Source of the DNA: Enterobacteriaceae bacterium UBA5654
GTDB taxonomy: Bacteria; Pseudomonadota; Gammaproteobacteria; Enterobacterales; Enterobacteriaceae
Assembly (NCBI GenBank): GCA_002421005.1
Contig: DIJC01000024.1
Span: 1-24,458, forward strand
Length of the DNA stretch: 24,458 nt
Direction of reading: 5' to 3'
The position numbers were made by a program, and so were the translations under genes. Positions 15,791 through 24,129 of this stretch are shown piece after piece. The stretch's first letter is position 1, and the number at the start of each line of letters is the position of its first letter. The notes under the pieces were generated by a model. It searched no databases, was not told where the DNA came from, and worked only from the letters and a program-made list of their open reading frames with translations.

Positions 15791-15819
15791 TTTCTCGATC
15801 GACTAAAGTTGAGTAGAAT
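15791..15819 (+). promoter_or_regulatory. Candidate mnmG (gidA) promoter
   Basis: TAGAAT at 15814-15819 is a fair -10. The -35 at 17-bp spacing (TTTCTC, 15791-15796) is weak. A GC-rich discriminator (CCACGGCCCGG) follows, typical of stringently controlled promoters. In E. coli the gidA promoter lies at this place and its transcription, leading away from oriC, helps initiation. Confidence 0.5.
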
Positions 15820-15873
15820 CCACGGCCCGGGCTTCAATCCTTTTCAACACCGCTTTACGCGAGGCAAATCACC

Positions 15874-17763
15874 ATGTTTTATCAGGATCCTTTTGACGTC
15901 ATCATCATTGGCGGGGGTCATGCAGGCACTGAGGCCGCGATGGCCGCAGCGCGTATGGGTCAACAGACTCTGCTTTTGACACACAATATCGACACGCTGG
16001 GGCAGATGAGCTGCAACCCGGCGATTGGCGGCATTGGGAAAGGACACCTGGTAAAAGAAGTCGATGCGCTTGGCGGTCTGATGGCGACTGCGATCGACCA
16101 CGCAGGCATTCAGTTTAGGATACTAAACGCCAGCAAAGGGCCGGCCGTTCGAGCCACCCGTGCACAGGCGGATCGCGTGCTCTATCGCCAGGCGGTGCGC
16201 ACTGCGCTGGAGAATCAGCCAAACCTGATGATCTTCCAGCAGGCGGTTGAGGATCTTATCGTCGAAAACGATCGTGTGGTCGGTGCCGTGACCCAGATGG
16301 GGTTGAAATTCCGCGCCAAAGCGGTAGTGCTGACCGTCGGCACATTCCTGGACGGCAAGATCCACATCGGACTGGATAACTACAGCGGCGGCCGTGCAGG
16401 CGATCCGCCGTCAATCTCCCTCTCACGTCGTCTGCGGGAACTGCCGCTGCGCGTTAATCGCCTGAAAACCGGGACTCCGCCGCGTATTGATGCGCGGACT
16501 ATCGACTTCAGCGTACTGGCACAGCAGCATGGCGATACCCCGCTGCCCGTATTCTCGTTCATGGGACGTCAGGAGCAGCATCCGCGTCAGGTGCCGTGCT
16601 ATGTCACCTACACCAACGAAAAAACCCATGATGTGATCCGCAATAACCTCGATCGCAGCCCGATGTATGCCGGGGTGATCGAAGGGATCGGCCCACGCTA
16701 CTGCCCGTCGATCGAAGATAAAGTCATGCGCTTTGCCGATCGTAACCAGCATCAGATCTTCCTCGAACCGGAAGGACTGACGTCCAACGAAATTTACCCG
16801 AACGGCATCTCGACCAGCCTGCCTTTCGATGTACAGATGCAAATCGTCCGCTCAATGCAGGGGATGGAAAATGCGAAGATCGTCCGCCCTGGCTACGCCA
16901 TTGAGTATGACTTCTTCGATCCGCGCGACCTGAAACCAACCCTGGAAAGCAAATTTATCCATGGCCTGTTCTTTGCCGGGCAGATCAACGGCACCACCGG
17001 CTATGAAGAAGCGGCGGCGCAGGGGCTGCTGGCAGGTCTCAACGCTGCCCGTTTCTCGGCGGAGAAAGAGGGCTGGGCACCGCGTCGCGATCAGGCTTAT
17101 CTCGGCGTGCTGGTTGACGATCTCTGCACACTTGGCACCAAAGAGCCGTACCGCATGTTTACTTCGCGGGCGGAATACCGCCTGATGCTGCGTGAAGACA
17201 ACGCCGATCTGCGTCTGACCGAAGCGGGCCGTGAACTGGGCCTGGTGGACGATGCACGCTGGGCGCGTTTCAACGAGAAGCTGGAAAACATCGAGCATGA
17301 ACGCCAGCGCCTGAAAGCAACCTGGGTTTCCCCGTCTGCGGAATCGGCGGATGAAGTAAATACGCAGTTAAGCGCGCCGCTCTCCCGCGAAGCCAGTGGA
17401 GAAGATCTGCTGCGCCGCCCGGAAATGACCTATCAGCAACTGACGTCGCTCACCCCGTTTGCTCCGGCACTTGCTGATGTCCAGGCCGCTGAACAGGTTG
17501 AGATCCAGGTGAAGTACGAAGGTTATATCGCCCGTCAGCAGGATGAGATCGACAAGCAGCTGCGTAACGAAAGCACTCTGCTGCCAGCGACGCTGGATTA
17601 CCGTCAGGTTTCCGGGCTGTCCAACGAGGTCATCGCCAAGCTGAACGATCACAAACCGGTTTCTATCGGTCAGGCGTCGCGTATCTCCGGCGTGACTCCG
17701 GCGGCGATTTCCATCCTGCTGGTCTGGCTGAAAAAACAGGGTATGCTGCGCCGCAGCGCGTAA
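15874..17763 (+). CDS. mnmG: tRNA U34 carboxymethylaminomethyl-modifying enzyme MnmG (GidA)
   Basis: A 629-residue FAD protein, same length as E. coli MnmG. With MnmE it installs the (carboxymethyl)aminomethyl group on wobble uridine 34 of several tRNAs, using methylene-THF and NADH. The Rossmann FAD loop is GGGHAGTEAA at residues 13-22. The conserved MSCNPAIGGIGKGHLVKE segment follows at about 45-62. The second family signature (YDFFDPRDLKPTLESK through GQINGTTGYEEAAAQGLLAG) is in the middle. The C-terminal helical tRNA/MnmE-binding domain ends in ISILLVWLKKQG. It is the first gene to the right of oriC. Confidence 0.97.
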   Translation: MFYQDPFDVIIIGGGHAGTEAAMAAARMGQQTLLLTHNIDTLGQMSCNPAIGGIGKGHLVKEVDALGGLMATAIDHAGIQFRILNASKGPAVRATRAQADRVLYRQAVRTALENQPNLMIFQQAVEDLIVENDRVVGAVTQMGLKFRAKAVVLTVGTFLDGKIHIGLDNYSGGRAGDPPSISLSRRLRELPLRVNRLKTGTPPRIDARTIDFSVLAQQHGDTPLPVFSFMGRQEQHPRQVPCYVTYTNEKTHDVIRNNLDRSPMYAGVIEGIGPRYCPSIEDKVMRFADRNQHQIFLEPEGLTSNEIYPNGISTSLPFDVQMQIVRSMQGMENAKIVRPGYAIEYDFFDPRDLKPTLESKFIHGLFFAGQINGTTGYEEAAAQGLLAGLNAARFSAEKEGWAPRRDQAYLGVLVDDLCTLGTKEPYRMFTSRAEYRLMLREDNADLRLTEAGRELGLVDDARWARFNEKLENIEHERQRLKATWVSPSAESADEVNTQLSAPLSREASGEDLLRRPEMTYQQLTSLTPFAPALADVQAAEQVEIQVKYEGYIARQQDEIDKQLRNESTLLPATLDYRQVSGLSNEVIAKLNDHKPVSIGQASRISGVTPAAISILLVWLKKQGMLRRSA

Positions 17764-17770
17764 TTTATTG

Positions 17771-17801
17771 TTGCCCGGTCAGGCGTCAAGCCGCCGGGCA
17801 A
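17771..17801 (+). other. Intercistronic hairpin between mnmG and rsmG
   Basis: Arms TTGCCCGG at 17771-17778 and CCGGGCAA at 17794-17801 pair perfectly, with an additional inner GGC/GCC pair at 17782-17784 and 17790-17792. It lies in the 61-base spacer between the mnmG stop and the rsmG start. No U-run follows, so it is probably a processing or stability element, or a partial terminator. Confidence 0.6.
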
Positions 17802-17824
17802 ATCATCTTTAACAGGTAATCACC

Positions 17825-18448
17825 GTGTTCAACAAACTTTCTCGTCTGCTGGATGACGCCAGCATTTTGCTTACCGATCACCAGATAAACCAGCTGGTTG
17901 CGTATGTCGACATGCTGAACAAATGGAATAAAGCGTACAACCTGACCTCGGTGCGCGACCCGAACGAGATGCTGGTGCGCCATATCCTCGACAGCATTGT
18001 GGTTGCCCCGCACTTGCAGGGTGAACGTTTTATTGATGTCGGTACCGGCCCTGGTTTACCCGGTATTCCGCTGTCCATCGTGCTCCCCGATGCGCAGTTC
18101 ACGCTGCTCGACAGCCTGGGCAAACGGGTCCGTTTTCTGCGTCAGGTACAGCACGAGCTGAAACTGGAAAATATTCATCCCGTACAGAGCAGGGTAGAGG
18201 CGTTTCCCGCCGAGCCGCCTTTTGATGGCGTGATCAGCCGGGCCTTTGCTTCCCTGACCGATATGGTGGAATGGTGCCATCATCTTCCGGGCGAAGCAGG
18301 ACGCTTTTATGCGCTGAAAGGTCAGTTGCCTGATGAAGAAATCGCCGCGCTGCCCGTTGAATTTTCAGTAGAATCGACTCTCAAACTTCGGGTTCCACAA
18401 CTCGACGGCGAGCGACATCTGGTAATTATTCGCCCTAACAAAGTTTAA
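17825..18448 (+). CDS. rsmG: 16S rRNA (guanine527-N7)-methyltransferase RsmG (GidB)
   Basis: A 207-residue SAM-dependent methyltransferase, same length as E. coli RsmG. It methylates N7 of G527 in the 530 loop of 16S rRNA; loss gives low-level streptomycin resistance in relatives. The SAM-binding loop is FIDVGTGPGLPGIPLSI (about 69-85). The upstream RNA-contact segment KWNKAYNLTSVRDP is conserved. The start is GTG at 17825, since no in-frame ATG gives the full conserved N-terminus MFNKLSRLLDDA. It is second in the mnmG-rsmG unit. Confidence 0.95.
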   Translation: MFNKLSRLLDDASILLTDHQINQLVAYVDMLNKWNKAYNLTSVRDPNEMLVRHILDSIVVAPHLQGERFIDVGTGPGLPGIPLSIVLPDAQFTLLDSLGKRVRFLRQVQHELKLENIHPVQSRVEAFPAEPPFDGVISRAFASLTDMVEWCHHLPGEAGRFYALKGQLPDEEIAALPVEFSVESTLKLRVPQLDGERHLVIIRPNKV

Positions 18449-18945
18449 TTTTTATCAAAAAAAGTAGAGAAAAATGCTTTTTGACGATGTTAAAAAATTG
18501 GGTGATAAATGCTCATGCGCTGGATGGCTTTTAACTATTCATTAACTGGATATTTTCGTAATGTTAACGCCGCTCTTTTTGTTAACCACAAAAATAGTCA
18601 ACATGGAAAATATCAGTCTGCTAAAAGTCTGCCGCTTTGATAACATTCATGTGTTAAATATTTATTATAAATGTCAATGAAGTGTTTTTATGAAGTATGC
18701 GGATGTTTAGCAAAAAATAGGCATGATTAACGTTAATTATCAAAAAGATAAAAACAAGGCGGATGTGAACAGCGATAACAGGCTGAAATTGAAAATGTTT
18801 AATCTGTGATCTGGTGCACGCTTTATCATCAGGCTTTTCGCGCAATCCGAACTTTTGCCCGATTGTTCACAGTTTGATGAAAAGTTTAAAAATAGCGCTC
18901 CAGAAAATTATTTAAACATTTATTCACCTTTTCGCTACTTATTGT
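18449..18945. other. AT-rich intergenic region between rsmG and the atp promoter
   Basis: About 500 bases with no gene I can support. Small frames here (for example one of 63 codons on the minus strand at 18654-18845) have no ribosome site or recognisable protein. The stretch is strongly AT-rich and contains several TTAAC/GTTAA words. It also holds a perfect 12-bp palindrome, ATTAACGTTAAT, at 18726-18737. No clear intrinsic terminator for rsmG is visible. E. coli has a comparably long spacer here. Nucleoid-protein binding (H-NS, IHF, Fis) is plausible but unproven. Confidence 0.6.
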
Positions 18946-18973
18946 TTGAAATCACGAGGCCGCACCGTATAAT
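18946..18973 (+). promoter_or_regulatory. atp operon promoter
   Basis: A near-consensus sigma-70 promoter: -35 TTGAAA at 18946-18951, a 16-bp spacer and -10 TATAAT at 18968-18973. A start near 18980 is predicted. This leaves a leader of about 84 bases before atpI, similar to the main atp promoter of E. coli. Confidence 0.85.
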
Positions 18974-19063
18974 TTGACCGCTTTTTGATGCTTGACTATG
19001 TGGCGCAAACGACGTTTTATACGACTCGCGGCATACCTCTTAGGGAGCAGGAGTAAAAACGTG

Positions 19064-19444
19064 ATGTCTGTGTCGCTCTTGAGTAGAAACGTTGCTCGTA
19101 AGCTTCTGTTCATTCAGTTTCTGGCAGTAATGGCAAGTGGATTGCTGTTTAGCCTCAAAGACCCCTTCTGGGGCATTTCCGCAGTAGGCGGAGGTATGGC
19201 AGTCTTACTGCCTAACTGTGTGTTTATGATTTTTGCCTGGCGTCATCAGGCGCATACACCAGCTAAAGGCCGGGTGGCCTGGAGTTTCGCACTTGGCGAA
19301 GGCTTTAAGGTGTTAGCGACTTTTGCTTTGCTTGTGGTGACGCTGGCGGTTTTTAAAGCGGTTTTCTTGCCGCTCATAGTCACGTGGATTTTGGCGCTGG
19401 TTGTTCAGATCGTCGCGCCAGCTGTAATTAACAACAAAGGGTAA
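19064..19444 (+). CDS. atpI: ATP synthase accessory protein AtpI
   Basis: A 126-residue small inner-membrane protein with about four hydrophobic segments, matching E. coli AtpI in length and pattern (conserved LLFSLKDPFWG, FMIFAWRHQAHTPAKGRVAW and VQIVAPAVINNKG). It helps assembly or stability of the c-ring and is not essential. I chose ATG 19064, with AGGAG at 19049-19053. The adjacent GTG at 19061 is also possible. The frame is open back to 18992 (24 extra basic residues from a TTG or an ATG at 18998), but those starts lack a ribosome site. Confidence 0.93.
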   Translation: MSVSLLSRNVARKLLFIQFLAVMASGLLFSLKDPFWGISAVGGGMAVLLPNCVFMIFAWRHQAHTPAKGRVAWSFALGEGFKVLATFALLVVTLAVFKAVFLPLIVTWILALVVQIVAPAVINNKG

Positions 19445-19452
19445 GAGGCATC

Positions 19453-20271
<819 letters not shown>

Positions 20272-20288
20272 TTTTACCAACACTAAAT

Positions 20289-20318
20289 GTTTTAAACTGA
20301 AACAAACTGGAGATTGTC
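20289..20318 (+). promoter_or_regulatory. atpE translation-enhancing leader
   Basis: The U/A-rich, unstructured stretch immediately before the atpE ATG, ending in TGGAG at 20308-20312, is almost the same as the E. coli atpE leader known to raise translation several-fold. It explains how the c subunit, needed in about ten copies per complex, is made in excess from a polycistronic message. Confidence 0.8.
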
Positions 20319-20558
<240 letters not shown>

Positions 20559-20564
20559 TAAGCG

Positions 20565-20581
20565 TTGCTTATAAGAAGCAA
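20565..20581 (+). other. Small hairpin between atpE and atpF
   Basis: TTGCTT at 20565-20570 pairs with AAGCAA at 20576-20581 around a 5-base loop, just after the atpE stop. A weak intercistronic stem that may delimit the stable atpE mRNA segment. The function is inferred only. Confidence 0.45.
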
Positions 20582-20616
20582 TATCAGAACGTTAACTAGA
20601 TAAGAGGCATTGTGCT

Positions 20617-21087
20617 GTGAATCTTAACGCAACAATCCTCGGCCAGGCCATCGCGTTTGTCCTGTTCGTTCTGTTCTGCATGAAGTTCGTATGGCCGCCG
20701 TTAATGGCTGCCATCGAAAAGCGTCAAAAAGAGATTGCTGACGGCCTTGCTTCTGCTGAACGAGCACATAAGGACCTTGACCTTGCAAAGGCCAGCGCGA
20801 CCGACCAGCTGAAAAAGGCGAAGGCGGAAGCTCAGGTAATCATTGAGCAGGCGAACAAACGCCGCTCTCAGATCCTGGACGAAGCGAAAACTGAAGCAGA
20901 GCAGGAACGGGCTAAAATCGTAGCGCAGGCTCAGGCAGAAATCGATGCGGAGCGCAAACGCGCTCGCGAAGAACTGCGTAAGCAAGTGGCTATCCTGGCT
21001 GTTGCCGGGGCCGAGAAGATCATCGAACGTTCCGTGGATGAAGCTGCTAACAGCGACATCGTGGATAAACTTGTCGCTGAACTGTAA
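20617..21087 (+). CDS. atpF: ATP synthase Fo subunit b
   Basis: A 156-residue peripheral-stalk subunit, same length as E. coli. One N-terminal membrane helix (about residues 5-27, ILGQAIAFVLFVLFCMKFVW) is followed by a long charged right-handed coiled coil rich in Ala, Glu, Lys and Arg (about 30-140), ending at the delta-binding tail DIVDKLVAEL. The start codon is GTG, as for E. coli atpF. Two copies link Fo to F1. Confidence 0.97.
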   Translation: MNLNATILGQAIAFVLFVLFCMKFVWPPLMAAIEKRQKEIADGLASAERAHKDLDLAKASATDQLKKAKAEAQVIIEQANKRRSQILDEAKTEAEQERAKIVAQAQAEIDAERKRAREELRKQVAILAVAGAEKIIERSVDEAANSDIVDKLVAEL

Positions 21088-21101
21088 GGAGGGAGGGGCT
21101 G

Positions 21102-21635
21102 ATGTCTGAATTTATTACGGTAGCTCGCCCCTACGCCAAAGCAGCTTTTGACTTTGCCGTTGAACACCAGAACGTTGATCGCTGGCAGAACATGCTGGCG
21201 TTTGCCGTCGAGGTAACTAAGAACGAACAAATGGCAGAGCTTCTCTCTGGCGCATTAGCGCCGGAAACGCTCGCTGAGTCGTTTATCGCAGTCTGCGGTG
21301 AGCAACTGGACGAAAACGGTCAGAACCTGATTCGGGTAATGGCTGAAAACAATCGTCTGAACGCGCTCCCGGATGTTCTTGAGCAGTTTATTCACCTGCG
21401 TGCAGCCAGTGAGGCTATCGCAGAGGTAGACGTCACTTCTGCAACCGCATTAAGTGACGAACAGCTTACGAAAATCAGCGCTGCGATGGAAAAACGTCTG
21501 TCACGCAAAGTGAAGCTGAATTGCAAAATCGATAAGTCTGTAATGGCAGGCGTAATCATCCGTGCGGGTGATATGGTCATTGATGGCAGCGTACGCGGCC
21601 GTCTTGAACGCCTTGCAGACGTCTTGCAGTCTTAA
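21102..21635 (+). CDS. atpH: ATP synthase F1 subunit delta
   Basis: A 177-residue OSCP/delta subunit that joins the top of the alpha3beta3 head to subunit b. The N-terminal helical bundle begins MSEFITVARPYAKAAFDFA, and the C-terminal family signature is VIIRAGDMVIDGSVRGRLERL. A very strong ribosome site (AAGGAGG) overlaps the atpF stop 14 bases upstream, suggesting efficient reinitiation. Confidence 0.97.
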   Translation: MSEFITVARPYAKAAFDFAVEHQNVDRWQNMLAFAVEVTKNEQMAELLSGALAPETLAESFIAVCGEQLDENGQNLIRVMAENNRLNALPDVLEQFIHLRAASEAIAEVDVTSATALSDEQLTKISAAMEKRLSRKVKLNCKIDKSVMAGVIIRAGDMVIDGSVRGRLERLADVLQS

Positions 21636-21647
21636 GGGGACTGGAGC

Positions 21648-23189
21648 ATGCAACTGAATTCCACCGAAATCAGCGAACTGATCAAGCAGCGCATTGCTCA
21701 GTTCAATGTGGTGAGCGAAGCTCACAACGAAGGTACTATTGTTTCTGTAAGTGACGGTGTTATCCGCATCCACGGCCTTGCCGATTGTATGCAGGGTGAA
21801 ATGATCTCCCTGCCGGGTAACCGTTACGCTATCGCCCTGAACCTCGAACGCGACTCTGTCGGTGCGGTGGTAATGGGTCCGTACGCTGACCTTGCCGAAG
21901 GCATGAAGGTGAAATGTACGGGTCGTATCCTGGAAGTTCCGGTTGGCCGTGGCCTGCTGGGCCGTGTGCTGAACACGCTGGGTGCGCCAATTGATGGTAA
22001 AGGTCCGGTTGATAACGACGGCTTCTCTGCCGTTGAAGCTATCGCACCGGGCGTAATCGACCGTCAGTCCGTAGACCAGCCGGTACAGACCGGTTATAAA
22101 TCCGTTGACGCCATGATCCCAATCGGTCGTGGTCAGCGTGAACTGGTTATCGGCGACCGTCAGACCGGTAAAACCGCACTGGCTATTGATGCCATCATCA
22201 ACCAGCGCGATTCCGGCATCAAATGTATCTATGTCGCTATCGGCCAGAAAGCGTCCACCATCTCTAACGTGGTGCGTAAACTGGAAGAGCACGGCGCGCT
22301 GGCTAACACCATCGTTGTTGTGGCAACCGCGTCTGAATCCGCTGCACTGCAATACCTGGCGCCGTATGCCGGTTGCGCAATGGGCGAATACTTCCGCGAC
22401 CGTGGCGAAGATGCACTGATCATTTACGATGACCTGTCTAAACAGGCTGTCGCATACCGTCAGATCTCCCTGCTGCTCCGTCGTCCGCCAGGACGTGAAG
22501 CTTTCCCGGGCGACGTATTCTACCTCCACTCGCGTCTGCTGGAGCGTGCTGCGCGTGTTAACGCCGAATACGTTGAAAACTTTACCAAAGGTGAAGTTAA
22601 AGGGAAAACTGGCTCGCTGACCGCGCTGCCGATTATCGAAACGCAGGCAGGTGACGTTTCCGCGTTCGTTCCGACTAACGTAATTTCGATTACCGATGGT
22701 CAGATCTTCCTGGAATCCAACCTGTTTAACGCCGGTATTCGTCCTGCGGTTAACCCGGGTATTTCCGTCTCCCGTGTAGGTGGTGCAGCGCAGACCAAGA
22801 TCATGAAAAAACTGTCCGGTGGTATTCGTACCGCACTGGCACAGTATCGTGAACTGGCGGCGTTCTCCCAGTTTGCATCTGACCTCGACGATGCTACGCG
22901 TAAACAGCTCGATCACGGTCAGAAAGTAACTGAACTGCTGAAACAGAAACAGTATGCGCCGATGTCCGTTGCGCAGCAGTCTCTGGTGCTGTTCGCGGCA
23001 GAACGTGGTTATCTGGCTGATGTCGAACTGGCGAAAATCGGTAGCTTTGAAGCCGCTCTGCTGGCTTACGTCGACCGTGATCACGCTCCGCTGATGCAAG
23101 AGATCAACCAGTCCGGTGGCTATAACGACGAAATCGAAGGCAAGCTGAAAGGCATCCTCGATTCCTTCAAAGCAACCCAATCCTGGTAA
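21648..23189 (+). CDS. atpA: ATP synthase F1 subunit alpha
   Basis: A 513-residue subunit forming the alpha3beta3 head; it carries the non-catalytic nucleotide sites. Walker A GDRQTGKT lies at 169-176 with K175 and T176. The Walker B-like ALIIYDDLSK is near 256-265. The arginine finger R376 (in ISVSRVGGAAQTK), which reaches into the catalytic site of beta, is intact. The alpha/beta family signature PAVNPGISVS precedes it. Codon use is that of a highly expressed gene. Confidence 0.98.
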   Translation: MQLNSTEISELIKQRIAQFNVVSEAHNEGTIVSVSDGVIRIHGLADCMQGEMISLPGNRYAIALNLERDSVGAVVMGPYADLAEGMKVKCTGRILEVPVGRGLLGRVLNTLGAPIDGKGPVDNDGFSAVEAIAPGVIDRQSVDQPVQTGYKSVDAMIPIGRGQRELVIGDRQTGKTALAIDAIINQRDSGIKCIYVAIGQKASTISNVVRKLEEHGALANTIVVVATASESAALQYLAPYAGCAMGEYFRDRGEDALIIYDDLSKQAVAYRQISLLLRRPPGREAFPGDVFYLHSRLLERAARVNAEYVENFTKGEVKGKTGSLTALPIIETQAGDVSAFVPTNVISITDGQIFLESNLFNAGIRPAVNPGISVSRVGGAAQTKIMKKLSGGIRTALAQYRELAAFSQFASDLDDATRKQLDHGQKVTELLKQKQYAPMSVAQQSLVLFAAERGYLADVELAKIGSFEAALLAYVDRDHAPLMQEINQSGGYNDEIEGKLKGILDSFKATQSW

Positions 23190-23196
23190 CGTCTGG

Positions 23197-23218
23197 CGGC
23201 CTGTCTTAGGGCAGGCCG
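23197..23218 (+). other. Intercistronic hairpin between atpA and atpG
   Basis: CGGCCTG at 23197-23203 pairs with CAGGCCG at 23212-23218 around an 8-base loop, between the atpA stop and the atpG ribosome site (GAGGAG, about 23228-23233). A similar spacer exists in E. coli as I recall it. It may protect upstream mRNA or temper atpG translation, since gamma is needed at one copy per three alpha. Confidence 0.6.
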
Positions 23219-23239
23219 TAAGGCATTGAGGAGAAGCTC

Positions 23240-24103
23240 ATGGCCGGCGCAAAAGAGATACGTAGTAAGATCGCAAGCGTCCAGAACACGCAGAAGATCA
23301 CTAAAGCGATGGAAATGGTCGCCGCTTCCAAAATGCGTAAATCGCAGGAGCGCATGGCGGCCAGCCGTCCTTATGCAGAGACCATGCGCAAAGTGATTGG
23401 TCACCTTGCAAACGGTAATCTGGAATATAAGCACCCGTACCTGGAAGAACGCGACGTTAAGCGCGTGGGCTACCTGGTGGTGTCTACAGACCGTGGTCTG
23501 TGTGGTGGCTTGAACATCAACCTGTTCAAAAAATTGCTGGCGGATATGAAAGCATGGTCCGATAAAGGCGTTCAGTGCGATATCGCAATGATCGGCTCTA
23601 AGGGCGTGTCATTCTTCACTTCTGTCGGCGGCAACATTGTCGCGCAGGTCACTGGCATGGGAGATAACCCTTCCCTGTCCGAACTGATCGGCCCGGTAAA
23701 AGTGATGTTGCAGGCCTACGATGAAGGCCGTCTGGACAAGCTTTATATTGTTAACAACAAGTTTATCAACACCATGTCTCAGGTTCCGACCATCACTCAG
23801 CTGCTGCCGCTGCCTGCGTCAGAAGATGATGAGCTGAAGCGTAAATCCTGGGATTACCTGTATGAACCCGATCCGAAAGCGCTGCTGGATACCCTTCTGC
23901 GCCGCTACGTAGAATCTCAGGTTTATCAGGGTGTGGTAGAAAACCTGGCCAGCGAGCAGGCCGCGCGTATGGTGGCGATGAAAGCCGCTACCGATAATGG
24001 CGGCAGCCTGATTAAAGAGCTGCAGTTGGTATACAACAAAGCTCGTCAGGCCAGCATTACTCAGGAACTCACCGAAATCGTCGGTGGCGCGTCTGCGGTA
24101 TAA
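23240..24103 (+). CDS. atpG: ATP synthase F1 subunit gamma
   Basis: A 287-residue central shaft subunit, same length as E. coli. The N- and C-terminal helices that form the rotor coiled coil are clear: MAGAKEIRSKIASVQNTQKI with MEMVAASKMRK, and the C-terminal ARMVAMKAATDNGGSLIKEL signature ending TQELTEIVGGASAV. The middle domain has STDRGLCGGLNINLFK. It follows atpA by 50 bases containing a hairpin. Confidence 0.97.
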   Translation: MAGAKEIRSKIASVQNTQKITKAMEMVAASKMRKSQERMAASRPYAETMRKVIGHLANGNLEYKHPYLEERDVKRVGYLVVSTDRGLCGGLNINLFKKLLADMKAWSDKGVQCDIAMIGSKGVSFFTSVGGNIVAQVTGMGDNPSLSELIGPVKVMLQAYDEGRLDKLYIVNNKFINTMSQVPTITQLLPLPASEDDELKRKSWDYLYEPDPKALLDTLLRRYVESQVYQGVVENLASEQAARMVAMKAATDNGGSLIKELQLVYNKARQASITQELTEIVGGASAV

Positions 24104-24129
24104 CCAGGTTAATACGTAGAGGATTCAAG

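Larger units (their letters stand above)
15501..15797. other. oriC: Chromosomal replication origin oriC
   Basis: The mioC-mnmG spacer holds 14 GATC sites in about 300 bases: 15502, 15510, 15611, 15633, 15640, 15657, 15675, 15689, 15715, 15728, 15743, 15757, 15780 and 15797. About one would be expected by chance. This density is the substrate for Dam and SeqA. DnaA boxes appear in the E. coli arrangement: R4, R3, R2 and R1 from the mioC side to the mnmG side. A box-like TTATACTGG at 15620-15628 falls in the R5/M position. A Fis-like site (GTTCAGTTTTTGAGT, 15576-15590) lies between R3 and R2. An IHF-like site is at 15666-15678. The AT-rich unwinding element borders mnmG. It matches the enterobacterial oriC layout, with local base changes. 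Confidence 0.97.

Noticed and set aside
15683..15979. A 98-codon plus-strand frame running from oriC into mnmG
   Set aside because: Its codons are oriC boxes and the mnmG 5' end read out of frame. There is no ribosome site.
18654..18845. A 63-codon minus-strand frame in the rsmG-atpI spacer
   Set aside because: No ribosome site. Ile/Phe/Asn-rich composition is what random AT-rich DNA gives.
21501..23180. A 559-codon open frame on the minus strand, opposite atpA
   Set aside because: It lies wholly antisense to a certain, highly expressed gene. Its composition (His, Gln, Arg, Val, Phe rich) is what the reverse complement of strongly biased codons gives. No ribosome site or family was recognised.
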